41,366 nt of DNA from Lachnospiraceae bacterium (GTDB lineage: Bacteria; Bacillota; Clostridia; Lachnospirales; Lachnospiraceae). The position numbers were made by a program, and so were the translations under genes. The stretch is taken from contig JAFZKG010000145.1 in assembly GCA_017553695.1 (NCBI GenBank), positions 1 through 41,366 of the forward strand, in the 5' to 3' direction. The notes beneath the pieces are model-generated. The model ran no database searches, had not been told where the DNA came from, and saw only the letters and a program-made list of their open reading frames with translations. Positions within the stretch are counted from its first letter, which is position 1. Every line of letters starts with the position of its first letter. This document shows positions 1 through 7,768 of the stretch, piece after piece.

Positions 1-10
1 AACAAGGAAA

Positions 11-85
11 ACCACAAGATATTGTGATATTTTCAGTTCCCATCCTCAATTTCTTGTGGTGACAGAGGGACGGTTCTTTTGTCAC
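11..85. repeat. REP-like inverted repeats at the window edge
   Basis: Two inverted repeats abut. ACCACAAG at 11-18 pairs with CTTGTGGT at 53-60. GTGACA at 59-64 pairs with TGTCAC at 80-85 around a GAGGGACGGTTCTTT core. Cores of the GGGACGGTTCTTTTGTC type recur as dispersed palindromes in many Firmicutes and are often linked to REP-associated tyrosine (Y1) transposases (from memory, not checked). No transposase lies in the window, so this would be a non-autonomous copy. Its left part may be cut by the window start. Confidence 0.5.
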
Positions 86-99
86 ATTTTTAAGGATTC

Positions 100-132
100 A
101 AAAATGGCGGCTCCCGGAAGGGGAACCGCCAT
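100..132 (-). terminator. Rho-independent terminator of the URO-D family gene
   Basis: On the minus strand an ATGGCGGTTCC arm pairs with GGGAGCCGCCAT and runs into a T tract (the A run at 100-104 on the plus strand). It lies about 30 bp after the stop codon of the gene ending at 164. Confidence 0.85.
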
Positions 133-163
133 GCAATTTTGCCTCAAATTGAATGAATGCTGA

Positions 164-1195
164 TCAGCCCAGTTTCATCTCAATACAGAAGTTGGAGCTG
201 ACGCCAAAGCGTTCATCATTGTAAGCTGCGATCTCTTCGCAGGCATCTGCGTAGACGCCCGGGAAGGTGCTCATCGGTCCTCCCTGTGTGATGCACGGGA
301 TAAATCCGTTCGGTGTCTCATATTCATCCAGGATCTTGCGGACCCAGTATCTGGTGTTCTCTCTGCTGTAATCCGGATTGTCGACCCATGCGGAATCAAT
401 GCCGGTCATGAAACCGATCTGTCCTTTGTATTTCTCTACCAATTCATGTGTATTGTTTGTGCTCATGCCGCCCTGCCAGATATCGATGCCCATTTCGATC
501 ATATCCGGAACCAGCGTAGCTGCATAAGAATCGGAATGATGCACGATCAGCTCTACGCCGTTTTTGTGGAAGTATCCGTAGATCTCCTTATAAGCATCCA
601 GGAAGAAATCCTCAAACATGGCCGGAGAAATAAAGGTCGACTGCTGGCTTCCCCAGTCATCGTGATGGAAGATTGCCTCCGGATGAAGGTGGGAGACAAT
701 ATCTTCTGCTTTCTCCAACTCAAAATCACGGATCACTTTGATAATGTCGTGGACTTCGTCCGGGTATTCATACAGCGCGATCAGGAACCGCTGGATCTCC
801 ATAAAGTGATGGCAGTTTTCAAAGATGCCAGGTGCCATCATGACGGTCAGGAACTGATTATCCTTATCGATCTTATCTGCGATCATTTTCGGGAATTGCC
901 ATGCTTCATCCGGGAATCCGGATGCCTGCGGTGCATGCAAATAATCCTGCCAATGCTCGATATCTTTGATCAGGATCTTATCCGGCGTATGTACCGGGAA
1001 TGCTCCCGGCGTTCCTTCCGGCCAGGACATCGTGACGCCCCATGCATTGACGATCGGCTCTCCGCCATATTTCGGCATAGCAGCGCCAACGCTTGGCGTG
1101 AACGTCATTCCCAGATATTCATACTGGTTGACGAACCGGTCCGGATGACCATCTTTTTTTAATGTCTCTCTGACATTTTCCTTGACTGTTAACAT
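164..1195 (-). CDS. Uroporphyrinogen decarboxylase (URO-D) family protein
   Basis: A 343-residue protein with the TIM-barrel fold of the URO-D superfamily. This superfamily includes heme-pathway HemE and the corrinoid or coenzyme M methyltransferases (MtaA, CmuA). The start is the ATG at 1193-1195, preceded by AAAGGAG at 1201-1207; a longer in-frame start 23 codons upstream lacks such a site. Visible family features are the HHDDWGSQ segment (about 177-184) and an IVHHSDSY segment (about 218-224). The latter aligns with the HxCG metal-binding motif of methyltransferase members, but here Asp replaces Cys. No other heme or corrinoid gene is nearby, so a HemE role is unlikely. A catabolic demethylation role is possible but not shown. 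A 94-residue lipoprotein gene lies directly upstream on the same strand. Confidence 0.8.
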   Translation of the reverse strand: MLTVKENVRETLKKDGHPDRFVNQYEYLGMTFTPSVGAAMPKYGGEPIVNAWGVTMSWPEGTPGAFPVHTPDKILIKDIEHWQDYLHAPQASGFPDEAWQFPKMIADKIDKDNQFLTVMMAPGIFENCHHFMEIQRFLIALYEYPDEVHDIIKVIRDFELEKAEDIVSHLHPEAIFHHDDWGSQQSTFISPAMFEDFFLDAYKEIYGYFHKNGVELIVHHSDSYAATLVPDMIEMGIDIWQGGMSTNNTHELVEKYKGQIGFMTGIDSAWVDNPDYSRENTRYWVRKILDEYETPNGFIPCITQGGPMSTFPGVYADACEEIAAYNDERFGVSSNFCIEMKLG

Positions 1196-1235
1196 TTTTT
1201 CTCCTTTCGACTCTATGTCTCTGTCCCTTGGGACT

Positions 1236-1520
1236 TTATCTCTTACGTTTGTACTGTCTTGCACGTCTCATCGCCCGGTTTTCATATTCCGTCTGCTGGT
1301 TCTGCCGCTGCTGCGCAGCTTTTTTCTGCGCCTTTAACAGAGGGATTCCAACTCCCAGACAGACACCGATGATCACAACAAAGATGATCGCCATTGCAAC
1401 CCAAAAAAACTGGTCTTCATTAAGCGGCGGGTTCTCTTTCCAATCTGCGCATGCAGTCAGGCAAACAGCCATGGCTGCGCCCAGAAGTGCCAGTATCCAC
1501 CGCGAAACCTTTTTGAACAT
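1236..1520 (-). CDS. Small lipoprotein with a second membrane segment
   Basis: A 94-residue protein starting at the ATG at 1518-1520, with AGGAGG at 1525-1531. It opens with a lipoprotein signal peptide (MFKKVSRW, a hydrophobic stretch, then a lipobox ending LTAC). A short polar segment (ADWKENPPLNEDQ) follows, then a second hydrophobic helix around residues 39-62. The tail is very basic and Gln/Arg-rich, and probably cytoplasmic. I do not recognise the family. It sits 40 bp upstream of the URO-D gene and may be co-transcribed with it; no terminator is obvious between them. A possible minus-strand -10 (TATAAT) lies at 1557-1562. Confidence 0.6.
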   Translation of the reverse strand: MFKKVSRWILALLGAAMAVCLTACADWKENPPLNEDQFFWVAMAIIFVVIIGVCLGVGIPLLKAQKKAAQQRQNQQTEYENRAMRRARQYKRKR

Positions 1521-1590
1521 GTTATCCTCCTGATTCAAGTAATCATATTTTTGAACATTATACACCATTTTTATGGCTGGAAAAACAGTT

Positions 1591-1618
1591 TTTTCATAAT
1601 CTGTGTATGTGCTATAAT
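1591..1618 (+). promoter_or_regulatory. Candidate sigma-A promoter of the CBS-S4 pair
   Basis: A perfect -10 TATAAT lies at 1613-1618 with a weak -35 TTTTCA at 1591-1596 (16 bp spacer). It sits 30 bp before the start codon at 1648, which has an AAAGGAGAGG ribosome site. Confidence 0.6.
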
Positions 1619-1647
1619 TCTGATATCAAATAAAGGAGAGGTGTCCC

Positions 1648-2346
1648 ATGAACAAGACGGAAAAGTTTCTTGATCTGTATAAACAGCTGGAGAATGAGGC
1701 GAATGCCCATTATAATCTGCAAGGGGAAGGCAGCACTATCGCAAAACTTGGTCGCAGATCTGAATTCAAGAAGATCCGTCCGGAGCTGGATTATATCCGG
1801 GACGTGCGGAATCTTCTGACGCACCGTCCGAAGATCGGTGAATCCTACGCAGTCGAGCCGACAGACTCCATGCTCGGACTTCTGGAAAGGATCATCGACC
1901 GGATCGAGCATCCTTTGAGCGCAATGCAGATCGCTGTTCCGATTGAAGATATCTTATCCGCCTCTCTGGATTCCAAAGCGCTCTCCTCTCTGGAGAATAT
2001 GTATAAGCGTGCCTTTTCCCATATGCCGATACTGGATGATGGAAAAGTAGTCGGCGTGTTCAGCGGGAGCACCCTGATGAACTGCATCTTATACCAGCCG
2101 ATCAATTTTACCGAAGAGACCACTTTCCGCGAGATCCGCGAACGTCTGACGTTTGACCAGCACCCATCTGAGACTTTCCGTTTTGTATCCCGGAACGAAC
2201 TGGTTTCCAATATCAGTGACATGTTTGACGAGACCCTTCGACAGGAAGAACGGATCGGCATGATCTTTGTGACCGAGCACGGAAAATCTGAAGAAGAACT
2301 GCTGGGCATCATCACGGCATGGGATGTGGCAGCAGCCTTTCACTAA
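1648..2346 (+). CDS. CBS-domain protein
   Basis: A 232-residue cytoplasmic protein. The first 90 residues are a charged, helical region with no domain I recognise. Residues about 93-230 look like a tandem CBS pair: AVPIEDILSA opens the first, HMPILDDGKVVGVFS is the typical beta-turn-beta of CBS1, and IGMIFVTEHG...LLGIITAWDV closes CBS2. CBS pairs usually bind adenosine nucleotides (AMP, ATP, c-di-AMP or SAM) and act as sensors. No catalytic domain is attached. The stop codon TAA is immediately followed by the ATG of the S4-domain gene, so the two are probably translationally coupled. Function unknown. Confidence 0.75.
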   Translation: MNKTEKFLDLYKQLENEANAHYNLQGEGSTIAKLGRRSEFKKIRPELDYIRDVRNLLTHRPKIGESYAVEPTDSMLGLLERIIDRIEHPLSAMQIAVPIEDILSASLDSKALSSLENMYKRAFSHMPILDDGKVVGVFSGSTLMNCILYQPINFTEETTFREIRERLTFDQHPSETFRFVSRNELVSNISDMFDETLRQEERIGMIFVTEHGKSEEELLGIITAWDVAAAFH

Positions 2347-3105
2347 ATGAATCCGGATAAACAAAACGAATATTTCAGGAACCGGATCCTGGACCTCTCG
2401 GAGCAGGCACGAACGCAGGGAGTCTATGCATCCAGTCATTTTCTGTCGCCATTGGAACAGGATATGGTTCTTTCCATGCAGAAAGATCTCTTTGATCTTT
2501 CTTTGTATGGCGGAAGTGCAGCTGCCATCCGTAAGATCGCGGTTTTCGGTTCCGTCTCCTCACTCGGATATGAATGGGAGGATCCTGTTCGTGTTCTTCA
2601 GATTTCCCCTCTGTCAGAAAAATACGCGGAAGAGCTGACGCACCGGGATTACCTGGGTGCCCTGATGTCGCTCGGCATTGACCGGTCTCTGACCGGGGAT
2701 ATCCTGGTCCGTGGAAAAGAAGCGTTTGTCTATGTTCTGGAACAGGCCATCCCCTTCCTGACGGGAAATCTGACACAGGTAAAGCATACTACGGTCACCT
2801 GCCGGGAGACCGCCGTCGACATTCCGCAATTGGAGGTCCGCTATCAGACCCTTACCGGCAACCTGGCTTCGGAGAGGCTGGACCTGCTGGTTTCTTTCCT
2901 GACCGGAAAAAAGCGGGAGGCGGCAAAAGATCTGCTTGCCGGCCAGAAGGTCTTCCTCAATGGATATGTCAAAGAATCTCCCGGCCAGAAAGTGGAACCG
3001 GGAGATGTGATCACGATCCGTGGATACGGAAAATTCATTTATGACGGTATTCGCGCGGAAAGCCGCAAAGGACGCCTTTTCATTTCCTGCAGGAAATGCA
3101 CCTGA
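2347..3105 (+). CDS. ylmH: YlmH-family S4-domain RNA-binding protein
   Basis: A 252-residue protein whose length and layout match YlmH of Bacillus. The N-terminal half carries the YlmH-specific region (motifs KIAVFGSV and HRDYLGALMSLGIDR). The C-terminal S4 domain (about 180-240) shows ERLDLLVSFLTGKKRE...KVFLNG. YlmH has been described as a ribosome-quality-control factor that helps tail stalled nascent chains, analogous to RqcP/Hsp15; older literature ties it to cell division through its position near sepF and divIVA. Neither neighbour is present here. The start codon abuts the stop of the upstream CBS gene with no good ribosome site of its own, which suggests coupled translation. It converges with the MATE gene, 16 bp away. 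Confidence 0.85.
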   Translation: MNPDKQNEYFRNRILDLSEQARTQGVYASSHFLSPLEQDMVLSMQKDLFDLSLYGGSAAAIRKIAVFGSVSSLGYEWEDPVRVLQISPLSEKYAEELTHRDYLGALMSLGIDRSLTGDILVRGKEAFVYVLEQAIPFLTGNLTQVKHTTVTCRETAVDIPQLEVRYQTLTGNLASERLDLLVSFLTGKKREAAKDLLAGQKVFLNGYVKESPGQKVEPGDVITIRGYGKFIYDGIRAESRKGRLFISCRKCT

Positions 3106-3121
3106 TCCTGCGCAGATCCGC

Positions 3122-4501
3122 TTACAGCCGGATCTTGCTTGTCTTCCATTTTCCGGAAAGAACAAAGATCAATGCCGCCAGACCGGAAGCGATCGGTGCG
3201 CAGACATAAGCCCATGCGATCCCGTTAAATCCGAGTGTCGTGAAATGATCAAATATCCAGACCAGGGAGAACCGGACTACAATAGCGGAAAGGACTGCAC
3301 ACAGGAAGTTGTACAACGTGTTGCCGGATCCGGCGATCACGCCGAACAGGCAGAACATCAGGCTCTCAAAAATGCCGCTGCCCAGAAGAATCTGCAGGTA
3401 TCTGGTTCCGATATCGATCACGCCCTGGTCACTGGTAAAGATGCCCAGCATCGCCTCCGGGAACAACTGGGAAGCGCCCCAGAAAAGCCCGGCACTGACA
3501 AAGGCGATCGCCATGGCGATCAGAAGACCTTTCTTGATCCGGTCGATCTTCCCTCTTGCAATATTCTGCGCCGTCAGCGTCATCACGGCCATCTGTACGG
3601 ACTGTGCCGGAAGGACCTCGAAGCTCCAGATCTTTGATGTCGCTCCGGAAGCCGCACTGGCAAACACACCGTACTGATTCACAAATCCGCTGATCAGCAG
3701 ATAGGACATAACGGTCAGTCCGAACTGACACGCCTGCGGAAGCCCGATCTTAAAGACTGTCTTAAATAATTTCCAGTCTATGCCAAAGGATTTGATCCGG
3801 AAATCAAAGAGTCCGGTTTTCTTTACATAAACCGCAATTATGATCATGCTGATACACTGGGAAATGATCGTTGCCAAGGCAGCTCCTGCCACGCCCATTT
3901 TGAGAGGGCCTACGAATAGAAGGTCCAGGACCACATTCAATGCCGCTGTCACAACAACCGCCACCATAGCCGGGGTTGTCTTTCCAACGGCACGCAGTGA
4001 GGCTGCCAGAACATTGTAAATATAAACGAAGATGGTGCCGGCCATATAGATTGCCAGGTAGGTCACGGCCATTTCTTTTGATTCTGCCGGCGCCTTCATC
4101 GCTGTAAAGATCAGCCTTTCAAAACCAATGATGAGCCCTGTGACAATCACTGCAAGGATGGCATAGCCGGTCAGCATAGTGCCGATCACGTTCTTGATCT
4201 GATCCTGTTTTCTCGCCCCGTACAGCTGGCCCATGAAAATAGCGCCGCCGTTGGACAGGCCGTTGATCACGGCAAAGACCACATTAATGATCAGACCTCC
4301 CATTGTCACTGCAGACATACCGGCTGAGCCGACAAAATGTCCGACGATGGACATGTCTGCCAGGTTGTATAGTGCCTGCACCAGACTGGCAATGGCCAGC
4401 GGAATGGCAAATGCGACCAGTTTTTTGCCGACGCTGCCTTCCGTCATATCTCCTTTCGCGGCCCTTTTATTGACTATTTCTTCTTTTTTTGCTTCTTCCA
4501 T
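3122..4501 (-). CDS. MATE family multidrug/sodium antiporter
   Basis: A 459-residue polytopic membrane protein with the 12-helix MATE (NorM/DinF) pattern. The N-terminal half holds FAIPLAIASLVQALYNLADMSIVG and AINGLSNGGAIFMGQLYGA. An internal pseudo-repeat follows with FKIGLPQACQFGLTVMSYLL and LTAQNIARGK. MATE proteins export cationic drugs or metabolites using Na+ or H+ gradients. The substrate cannot be read from sequence. The given start (MEEAKKEE) has only a weak AGGAT site. An internal ATG at 4445-4447 (MTEGSVGKK) follows AAAGGAGAT but with very short spacing. Residues before it are charged and would be cytoplasmic either way. It lies 39 bp downstream of metY on the same strand with no terminator between, so the two may share a transcript. 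Confidence 0.93.
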   Translation of the reverse strand: MEEAKKEEIVNKRAAKGDMTEGSVGKKLVAFAIPLAIASLVQALYNLADMSIVGHFVGSAGMSAVTMGGLIINVVFAVINGLSNGGAIFMGQLYGARKQDQIKNVIGTMLTGYAILAVIVTGLIIGFERLIFTAMKAPAESKEMAVTYLAIYMAGTIFVYIYNVLAASLRAVGKTTPAMVAVVVTAALNVVLDLLFVGPLKMGVAGAALATIISQCISMIIIAVYVKKTGLFDFRIKSFGIDWKLFKTVFKIGLPQACQFGLTVMSYLLISGFVNQYGVFASAASGATSKIWSFEVLPAQSVQMAVMTLTAQNIARGKIDRIKKGLLIAMAIAFVSAGLFWGASQLFPEAMLGIFTSDQGVIDIGTRYLQILLGSGIFESLMFCLFGVIAGSGNTLYNFLCAVLSAIVVRFSLVWIFDHFTTLGFNGIAWAYVCAPIASGLAALIFVLSGKWKTSKIRL

Positions 4502-4540
4502 ATTCTATCCTATTCTTTTTATGCACGGTTATCCGGCCGT

Positions 4541-5818
4541 TCAGATCTGTTTCAGCGCCTGCTCCAGATCTGCAATGATATCATCCGCATTTTCCAGTCC
4601 GACTGAAAAACGGATCAAATCCGGCGCAACACCTGCTTCGATCAGCTGCTCATCGCTCATCTGCCGATGGGTATGACTTGCCGGATGCAGAAGACAGGTA
4701 TGGGAATCGGAAACATGGGTCTCGATATTCGCCAGTTTCAGAGCATCCATAAATCGAATGGCATCTTCCCGGCTTCCTTTCACTCCAAAGCATAAGACGC
4801 CGCAGGTCCCGTTTGGCATGTATTTCTGTGCCATTTCATATTCCGGATCATCCTCCAGGCCCGGGTATTTCACCCATGCGATCTTCTCATGCTGCTTCAG
4901 ATATTTTGCTACTTTACAGGCGCTCTCACAGTGCTGTTTCATCCGCACATATAAAGACTCCAGACCGAGGTTCAGATAATAAGCATTCTGCGGAGACTGC
5001 ACTGCTCCGAAATCCCGCATCAGATGAGCGACGGCTTTCGTGATATAGGCTCCTTTTCCGAATCTCTCCGCATATACGATACCATGGTAGGATTCATCCG
5101 GTGTGCAGAGCCCCGGATATTTCTCCGCATGTGCAAGCCAGTCAAAATTACCGCTGTCCACGATCACGCCTCCTACCGTAGAGGCATGGCCATCAATATA
5201 CTTTGTCGTGGAATGCACTACGATGTCCGCGCCGAATTCAAACGGCCGGCAGTTGACCGGGGTTGCAAACGTATTATCCACGATCAGCGGAACGCCATGA
5301 TCATGCGCCAGTTTTGCAAACTTTTCAAAATCCAGCACATTGACGGTCGGATTCGTTAAGGTCTCTCCAAACAGGCACTTCGTATTCGGCTTGAAATATT
5401 TTGCAAGTTCCTCATACGGAAGGGTCTGATCCACAAATGTGCACTCGATCCCCATTTTCTTCATCGTCGTTCCAAACAGGTTAAACGTTCCACCATAGAT
5501 GCTCTGGCTTGCAATGAAATGGTCCCCTGCTTCACAGATATTAAACACGGCAAAGAAGTTGGCTGCCTGCCCGCTGGACGTCAGCACGGCTGCCACACCG
5601 CCTTCTAATTCACAGATTTTTTTTGCCACATAATCGCATGTCGGATTTGCCAGACGCGAATAAAAATAGCCCTCCTCTTCCAGATCAAACAGCCTTCCCA
5701 TATAGTCGCTGTCGTCATATTTAAAGGTCGTGCTCTGGATGATCGGCATCTGCCGCGGCTGTCCGTTCGTAGCATAGTATCCCGACTGCACACACGTGGT
5801 TTCGATATGTTTTTCCAT
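4541..5818 (-). CDS. metY: O-acetylhomoserine sulfhydrylase (aminocarboxypropyltransferase)
   Basis: A 425-residue member of the Cys/Met-metabolism PLP family. It makes homocysteine from O-acetylhomoserine and sulfide in direct sulfhydrylation. The PLP lysine is K206 in STTKYIDGH. Other landmarks are SRLANPT (54-60), SSGQAAN (81-87, phosphate binding) and the ring-stacking Asp in IVDNTFATP (D181). The length of about 425, with the extra insert around 220-260, favours MetY over the shorter cystathionine gamma-synthase/lyase members (about 380). The ribosome site AAGAGGTAA precedes the ATG. Expression is probably controlled by the divergent LysR gene, since the two promoters overlap. Confidence 0.92.
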   Translation of the reverse strand: MEKHIETTCVQSGYYATNGQPRQMPIIQSTTFKYDDSDYMGRLFDLEEEGYFYSRLANPTCDYVAKKICELEGGVAAVLTSSGQAANFFAVFNICEAGDHFIASQSIYGGTFNLFGTTMKKMGIECTFVDQTLPYEELAKYFKPNTKCLFGETLTNPTVNVLDFEKFAKLAHDHGVPLIVDNTFATPVNCRPFEFGADIVVHSTTKYIDGHASTVGGVIVDSGNFDWLAHAEKYPGLCTPDESYHGIVYAERFGKGAYITKAVAHLMRDFGAVQSPQNAYYLNLGLESLYVRMKQHCESACKVAKYLKQHEKIAWVKYPGLEDDPEYEMAQKYMPNGTCGVLCFGVKGSREDAIRFMDALKLANIETHVSDSHTCLLHPASHTHRQMSDEQLIEAGVAPDLIRFSVGLENADDIIADLEQALKQI

Positions 5819-5872
5819 AGTCTGTTACCTCTTACTGCGCATTACTTTTTCTCACTATTGTATTAAAACATT

Positions 5873-5923
5873 TTTATAGGATGGATACAACCTGTTGACA
5901 AAAAAACCGCCTGGTGATATGTT
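5873..5923. promoter_or_regulatory. Interlocked divergent promoters between metY and the LysR gene
   Basis: Plus strand: TTGACA (5895-5900), 17 bp, TATGTT (5918-5923), driving the LysR gene. Minus strand: TTGTCA (complement of 5896-5901), 17 bp, TATAAA near 5873-5878, driving metY. The two -35 boxes occupy almost the same bases, so polymerase cannot bind both at once. An imperfect palindrome, AGGATGGATACAACCT, lies at about 5878-5893 inside the metY spacer. It is a candidate LysR operator. Confidence 0.7.
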
Positions 5924-5978
5924 GACTATGTCGAAAACGACTGTTTACTGTTTTGCGTTTTTTTCAAAAGGAGGAATC

Positions 5979-6851
5979 ATGGATACAGAGAAATACAGGA
6001 TCCTTGTAAAGACGATCGAAACCGGCAGTCTGAGCGTTGCCGCAGAGGAACTGGGCTATACCCCATCCGGCATCAGCCGCGCCATTTCCGCCCTGGAAGA
6101 AGAGTCCGACATCATCCTGCTGAACCGGACACATTCCGGTGTGACACCAACAAAGGAATGCGAAGAACTCCTGCCGGCCATCATCAAGATCATCCGTCAG
6201 GAAGAGGAATTCAACCAGATGGCATCCCAGTTGAAAGGGCTGGAAAAAGGCGAGATCGTGATCGGAACAGCCTATAACAACTTTTATCCGCAGCTTTCCA
6301 AGACGATCTACAATTTCACGCGGAAGTATCCGGATATCAATGTGCGTATCGTTGAGGGCACTTCCAGTAATCTGGTAAAGATGGTTGAAAACAATGCGGC
6401 AGACTACTGCATCGTCAGTAAGCGGAAAGGCGTATATCATTGGGTCCACCTGCTGGAAGATGAACTGATTGCCTGCGTTTCCAAAAACAGTCCGTACGCG
6501 GAAAAAGAATCATTCAATATCAGGGATGTGGAGAAAGAGGCTTTTATCGAAGTCTATGCCGGAATGGAGACCGACAATTCTCTGCTTTTCGAAGAAAAGA
6601 AGATCCGTCCGAACGTTAAATACCGGACACATGATCCTTACTCGGCCTATGCAATGGTGGAAGCCGGTTTAGGTGTTACCATCATGAACAAGATCTGGCT
6701 GCAGTCCCTGGGCGATAACGTCATTGCTCTGCCATTGAGCCCATCGCAGAAAGTCAACATTGGTATTGCGATGCAATCGGAAGAGAATGCTTCGCCGGCA
6801 GCTAAACGCTTCATCCAGTATACTTCGGAACATCCGTTCCTGACCGATTGA
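5979..6851 (+). CDS. LysR-family transcriptional regulator
   Basis: A 290-residue regulator starting at the ATG at 5979, preceded by AAAAGGAGG. The N-terminal winged helix-turn-helix (about 1-60) has the LysR pattern: ILVKTIETGSLSVAAEELGYTPSGISRAISALEEE, then LLNRTHSGVTPT. Residues about 90-285 form the co-inducer-binding domain with the usual GEIVIGTAYNN start and AMVEAGLGVTIM near the end. LysR proteins commonly control a divergent neighbour, here metY, and often themselves. A sulfur-metabolite ligand such as O-acetyl-homoserine or O-acetylserine is plausible by context only. Transcription ends at the shared hairpin at 6862-6891. Confidence 0.9.
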   Translation: MDTEKYRILVKTIETGSLSVAAEELGYTPSGISRAISALEEESDIILLNRTHSGVTPTKECEELLPAIIKIIRQEEEFNQMASQLKGLEKGEIVIGTAYNNFYPQLSKTIYNFTRKYPDINVRIVEGTSSNLVKMVENNAADYCIVSKRKGVYHWVHLLEDELIACVSKNSPYAEKESFNIRDVEKEAFIEVYAGMETDNSLLFEEKKIRPNVKYRTHDPYSAYAMVEAGLGVTIMNKIWLQSLGDNVIALPLSPSQKVNIGIAMQSEENASPAAKRFIQYTSEHPFLTD

Positions 6852-6861
6852 ATAATGCAAA

Positions 6862-6891
6862 AAAGGACCAGCCCGGAAAGGCTGGTCCTTT
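6862..6891. terminator. Bidirectional terminator between the LysR and folate-transporter genes
   Basis: A perfect 12-bp stem AAAGGACCAGCC / GGCTGGTCCTTT with loop CGGAAA, 10 bp after the LysR stop. A-rich and T-rich flanks suit termination from both sides of these convergent genes. Confidence 0.85.
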
Positions 6892-6905
6892 CATTATGCA
6901 ATTTG

Positions 6906-7490
6906 TTATTCTGCGGCCGGCTGGCTGGCTGCTGCTTTTTTCTGCTGGCGGAATCCGCCCGGACAGGATTTCAAAAGCGCTTTCGTGATTGGAAGTCCCA
7001 CGATCGTATATACGATGGAAAGACCGACCCAGACAAGGAGTCTGAGCGGGATCAGGCCGACCAGTACCTGAAGCGTCATGTACTTATAAAAGACGACGCC
7101 ATCAAAGTAGCTGGCGATCCAGTTAAAGATCACGAGTACAAGGCCTGCTCCAAAAACCGTGACGCCAACCGGGACCAGTTTTGTTTTTCTCTTGAATGCC
7201 AGGAAGATAAGTCCTGCTGCCAGACCCTGCAGTGCGCCCGGGATGATCCAGAACGGTGTGGTGATCGTGATACCATATGTGATAAGCTGGCTCAGGAAAG
7301 TTCCGATCAGTCCTGTAACAAGACCTTCCACAGGGCCGCATAACAATGCCACGATCACAAATGGCAGAGTCGCAAATGAGATCTTCAGTTCATTGCCGAT
7401 CCGGATGGAGCAGAACACTTCCAAAATAATATGAAGTGCAATGCATACAGCACAAAGGCAAAGACTCAGGACTGTCATTTTTTTCTTCAT
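6906..7490 (-). CDS. folT: ECF transporter substrate-binding (S) subunit, probably folate (FolT)
   Basis: A 194-residue membrane protein with about six hydrophobic helices, typical of ECF S components. It starts at the ATG at 7488-7490 after AAAGGAG. Landmarks include the LHIILEVFCSIRIGNELKIS region and the loop PFVIVALLCGPVEGLVTGLIG, which fit the folate/pantothenate/riboflavin S-component pattern. The specificity call rests mainly on the tetrahydrofolate riboswitch directly upstream. The ATPase and T subunits (EcfA, EcfA', EcfT) are not in the window; a shared module elsewhere is usual for group II systems. The C-terminus is Gln/Lys/Ala-rich and cytoplasmic. Confidence 0.88.
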   Translation of the reverse strand: MKKKMTVLSLCLCAVCIALHIILEVFCSIRIGNELKISFATLPFVIVALLCGPVEGLVTGLIGTFLSQLITYGITITTPFWIIPGALQGLAAGLIFLAFKRKTKLVPVGVTVFGAGLVLVIFNWIASYFDGVVFYKYMTLQVLVGLIPLRLLVWVGLSIVYTIVGLPITKALLKSCPGGFRQQKKAAASQPAAE

Positions 7491-7496
7491 AAAAAA

Positions 7497-7530
7497 ACTC
7501 CTTTCTTTGCCCGCCGCATTGAAAAGGAGT
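7497..7530 (-). promoter_or_regulatory. RBS-sequestering hairpin of the THF riboswitch
   Basis: On the minus strand ACTCCTTT (7523-7530) is complementary to AAAGGAGT (7497-7504), which contains the folT Shine-Dalgarno. The 3' arm is followed by seven T residues just before the ATG. The same hairpin could therefore hide the ribosome site or act as a short intrinsic terminator. It is the likely expression platform. Confidence 0.7.
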
Positions 7531-7548
7531 AATACCGTTTCTAAGGAC

Positions 7549-7651
7549 AGCGGGATGCAATTTACGAGACGCAAATGGTATTTCTCATATTCTTCGTCCC
7601 CGGGACAGCTCCCCGTTCCCGACGGCACTTAACGCTCGTAAATCTACTCTG
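7549..7651 (-). ncRNA. Tetrahydrofolate (THF) riboswitch
   Basis: Read on the minus strand, the element matches the folT-type THF riboswitch. The 5' end is AGAGTAGA, then a P2 arm TTTACGAG, the conserved GCGTTAAGTG, a GGGGACGAA segment after an internal hairpin, the returning arm CTCGTAAA and the conserved TTGCATCC near the 3' end. Matching P2 arms at both ends confirm the fold. THF-class riboswitches usually lower expression of folate import or synthesis genes when reduced folates are abundant. The gene downstream is an ECF S component, which agrees. A candidate minus-strand promoter is TTGTTT (7689-7694), 17 bp, TATTGT (7666-7671). Confidence 0.93.
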
Positions 7652-7694
7652 TTTTGTTTCAGTAAACAATATCACATCCGTATTCGAAAAACAA

Positions 7695-7730
7695 CAAAAA
7701 ACTGACCCGGAGCCCCAAGTCAGTTTTTGT
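7695..7730 (-). terminator. Terminator of the surface-protein operon
   Basis: On the minus strand CAAAAACTGAC pairs with GTCAGTTTTTTG around a GC-rich loop, and T runs follow. It lies 38 bp past the stop at 7769. It overlaps the -35 region of the folT promoter. Confidence 0.75.
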
Positions 7731-7768
7731 GTTATAAAAAATCTTTATGAATTACGAATCCGTCTGTT

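Noticed and set aside
446..1162. 238-codon ORF on the plus strand
   Set aside because: It lies antisense within the URO-D gene; the plus-strand translation has no family features.
1205..1235. Small GTCCC/GGGAC hairpin between the lipoprotein and URO-D genes as a terminator
   Set aside because: A five-pair stem with no T run; too weak to call.
3106..3121. Terminator between the convergent YlmH and MATE genes
   Set aside because: Only an imperfect GATC-centred palindrome without a T tract is present.
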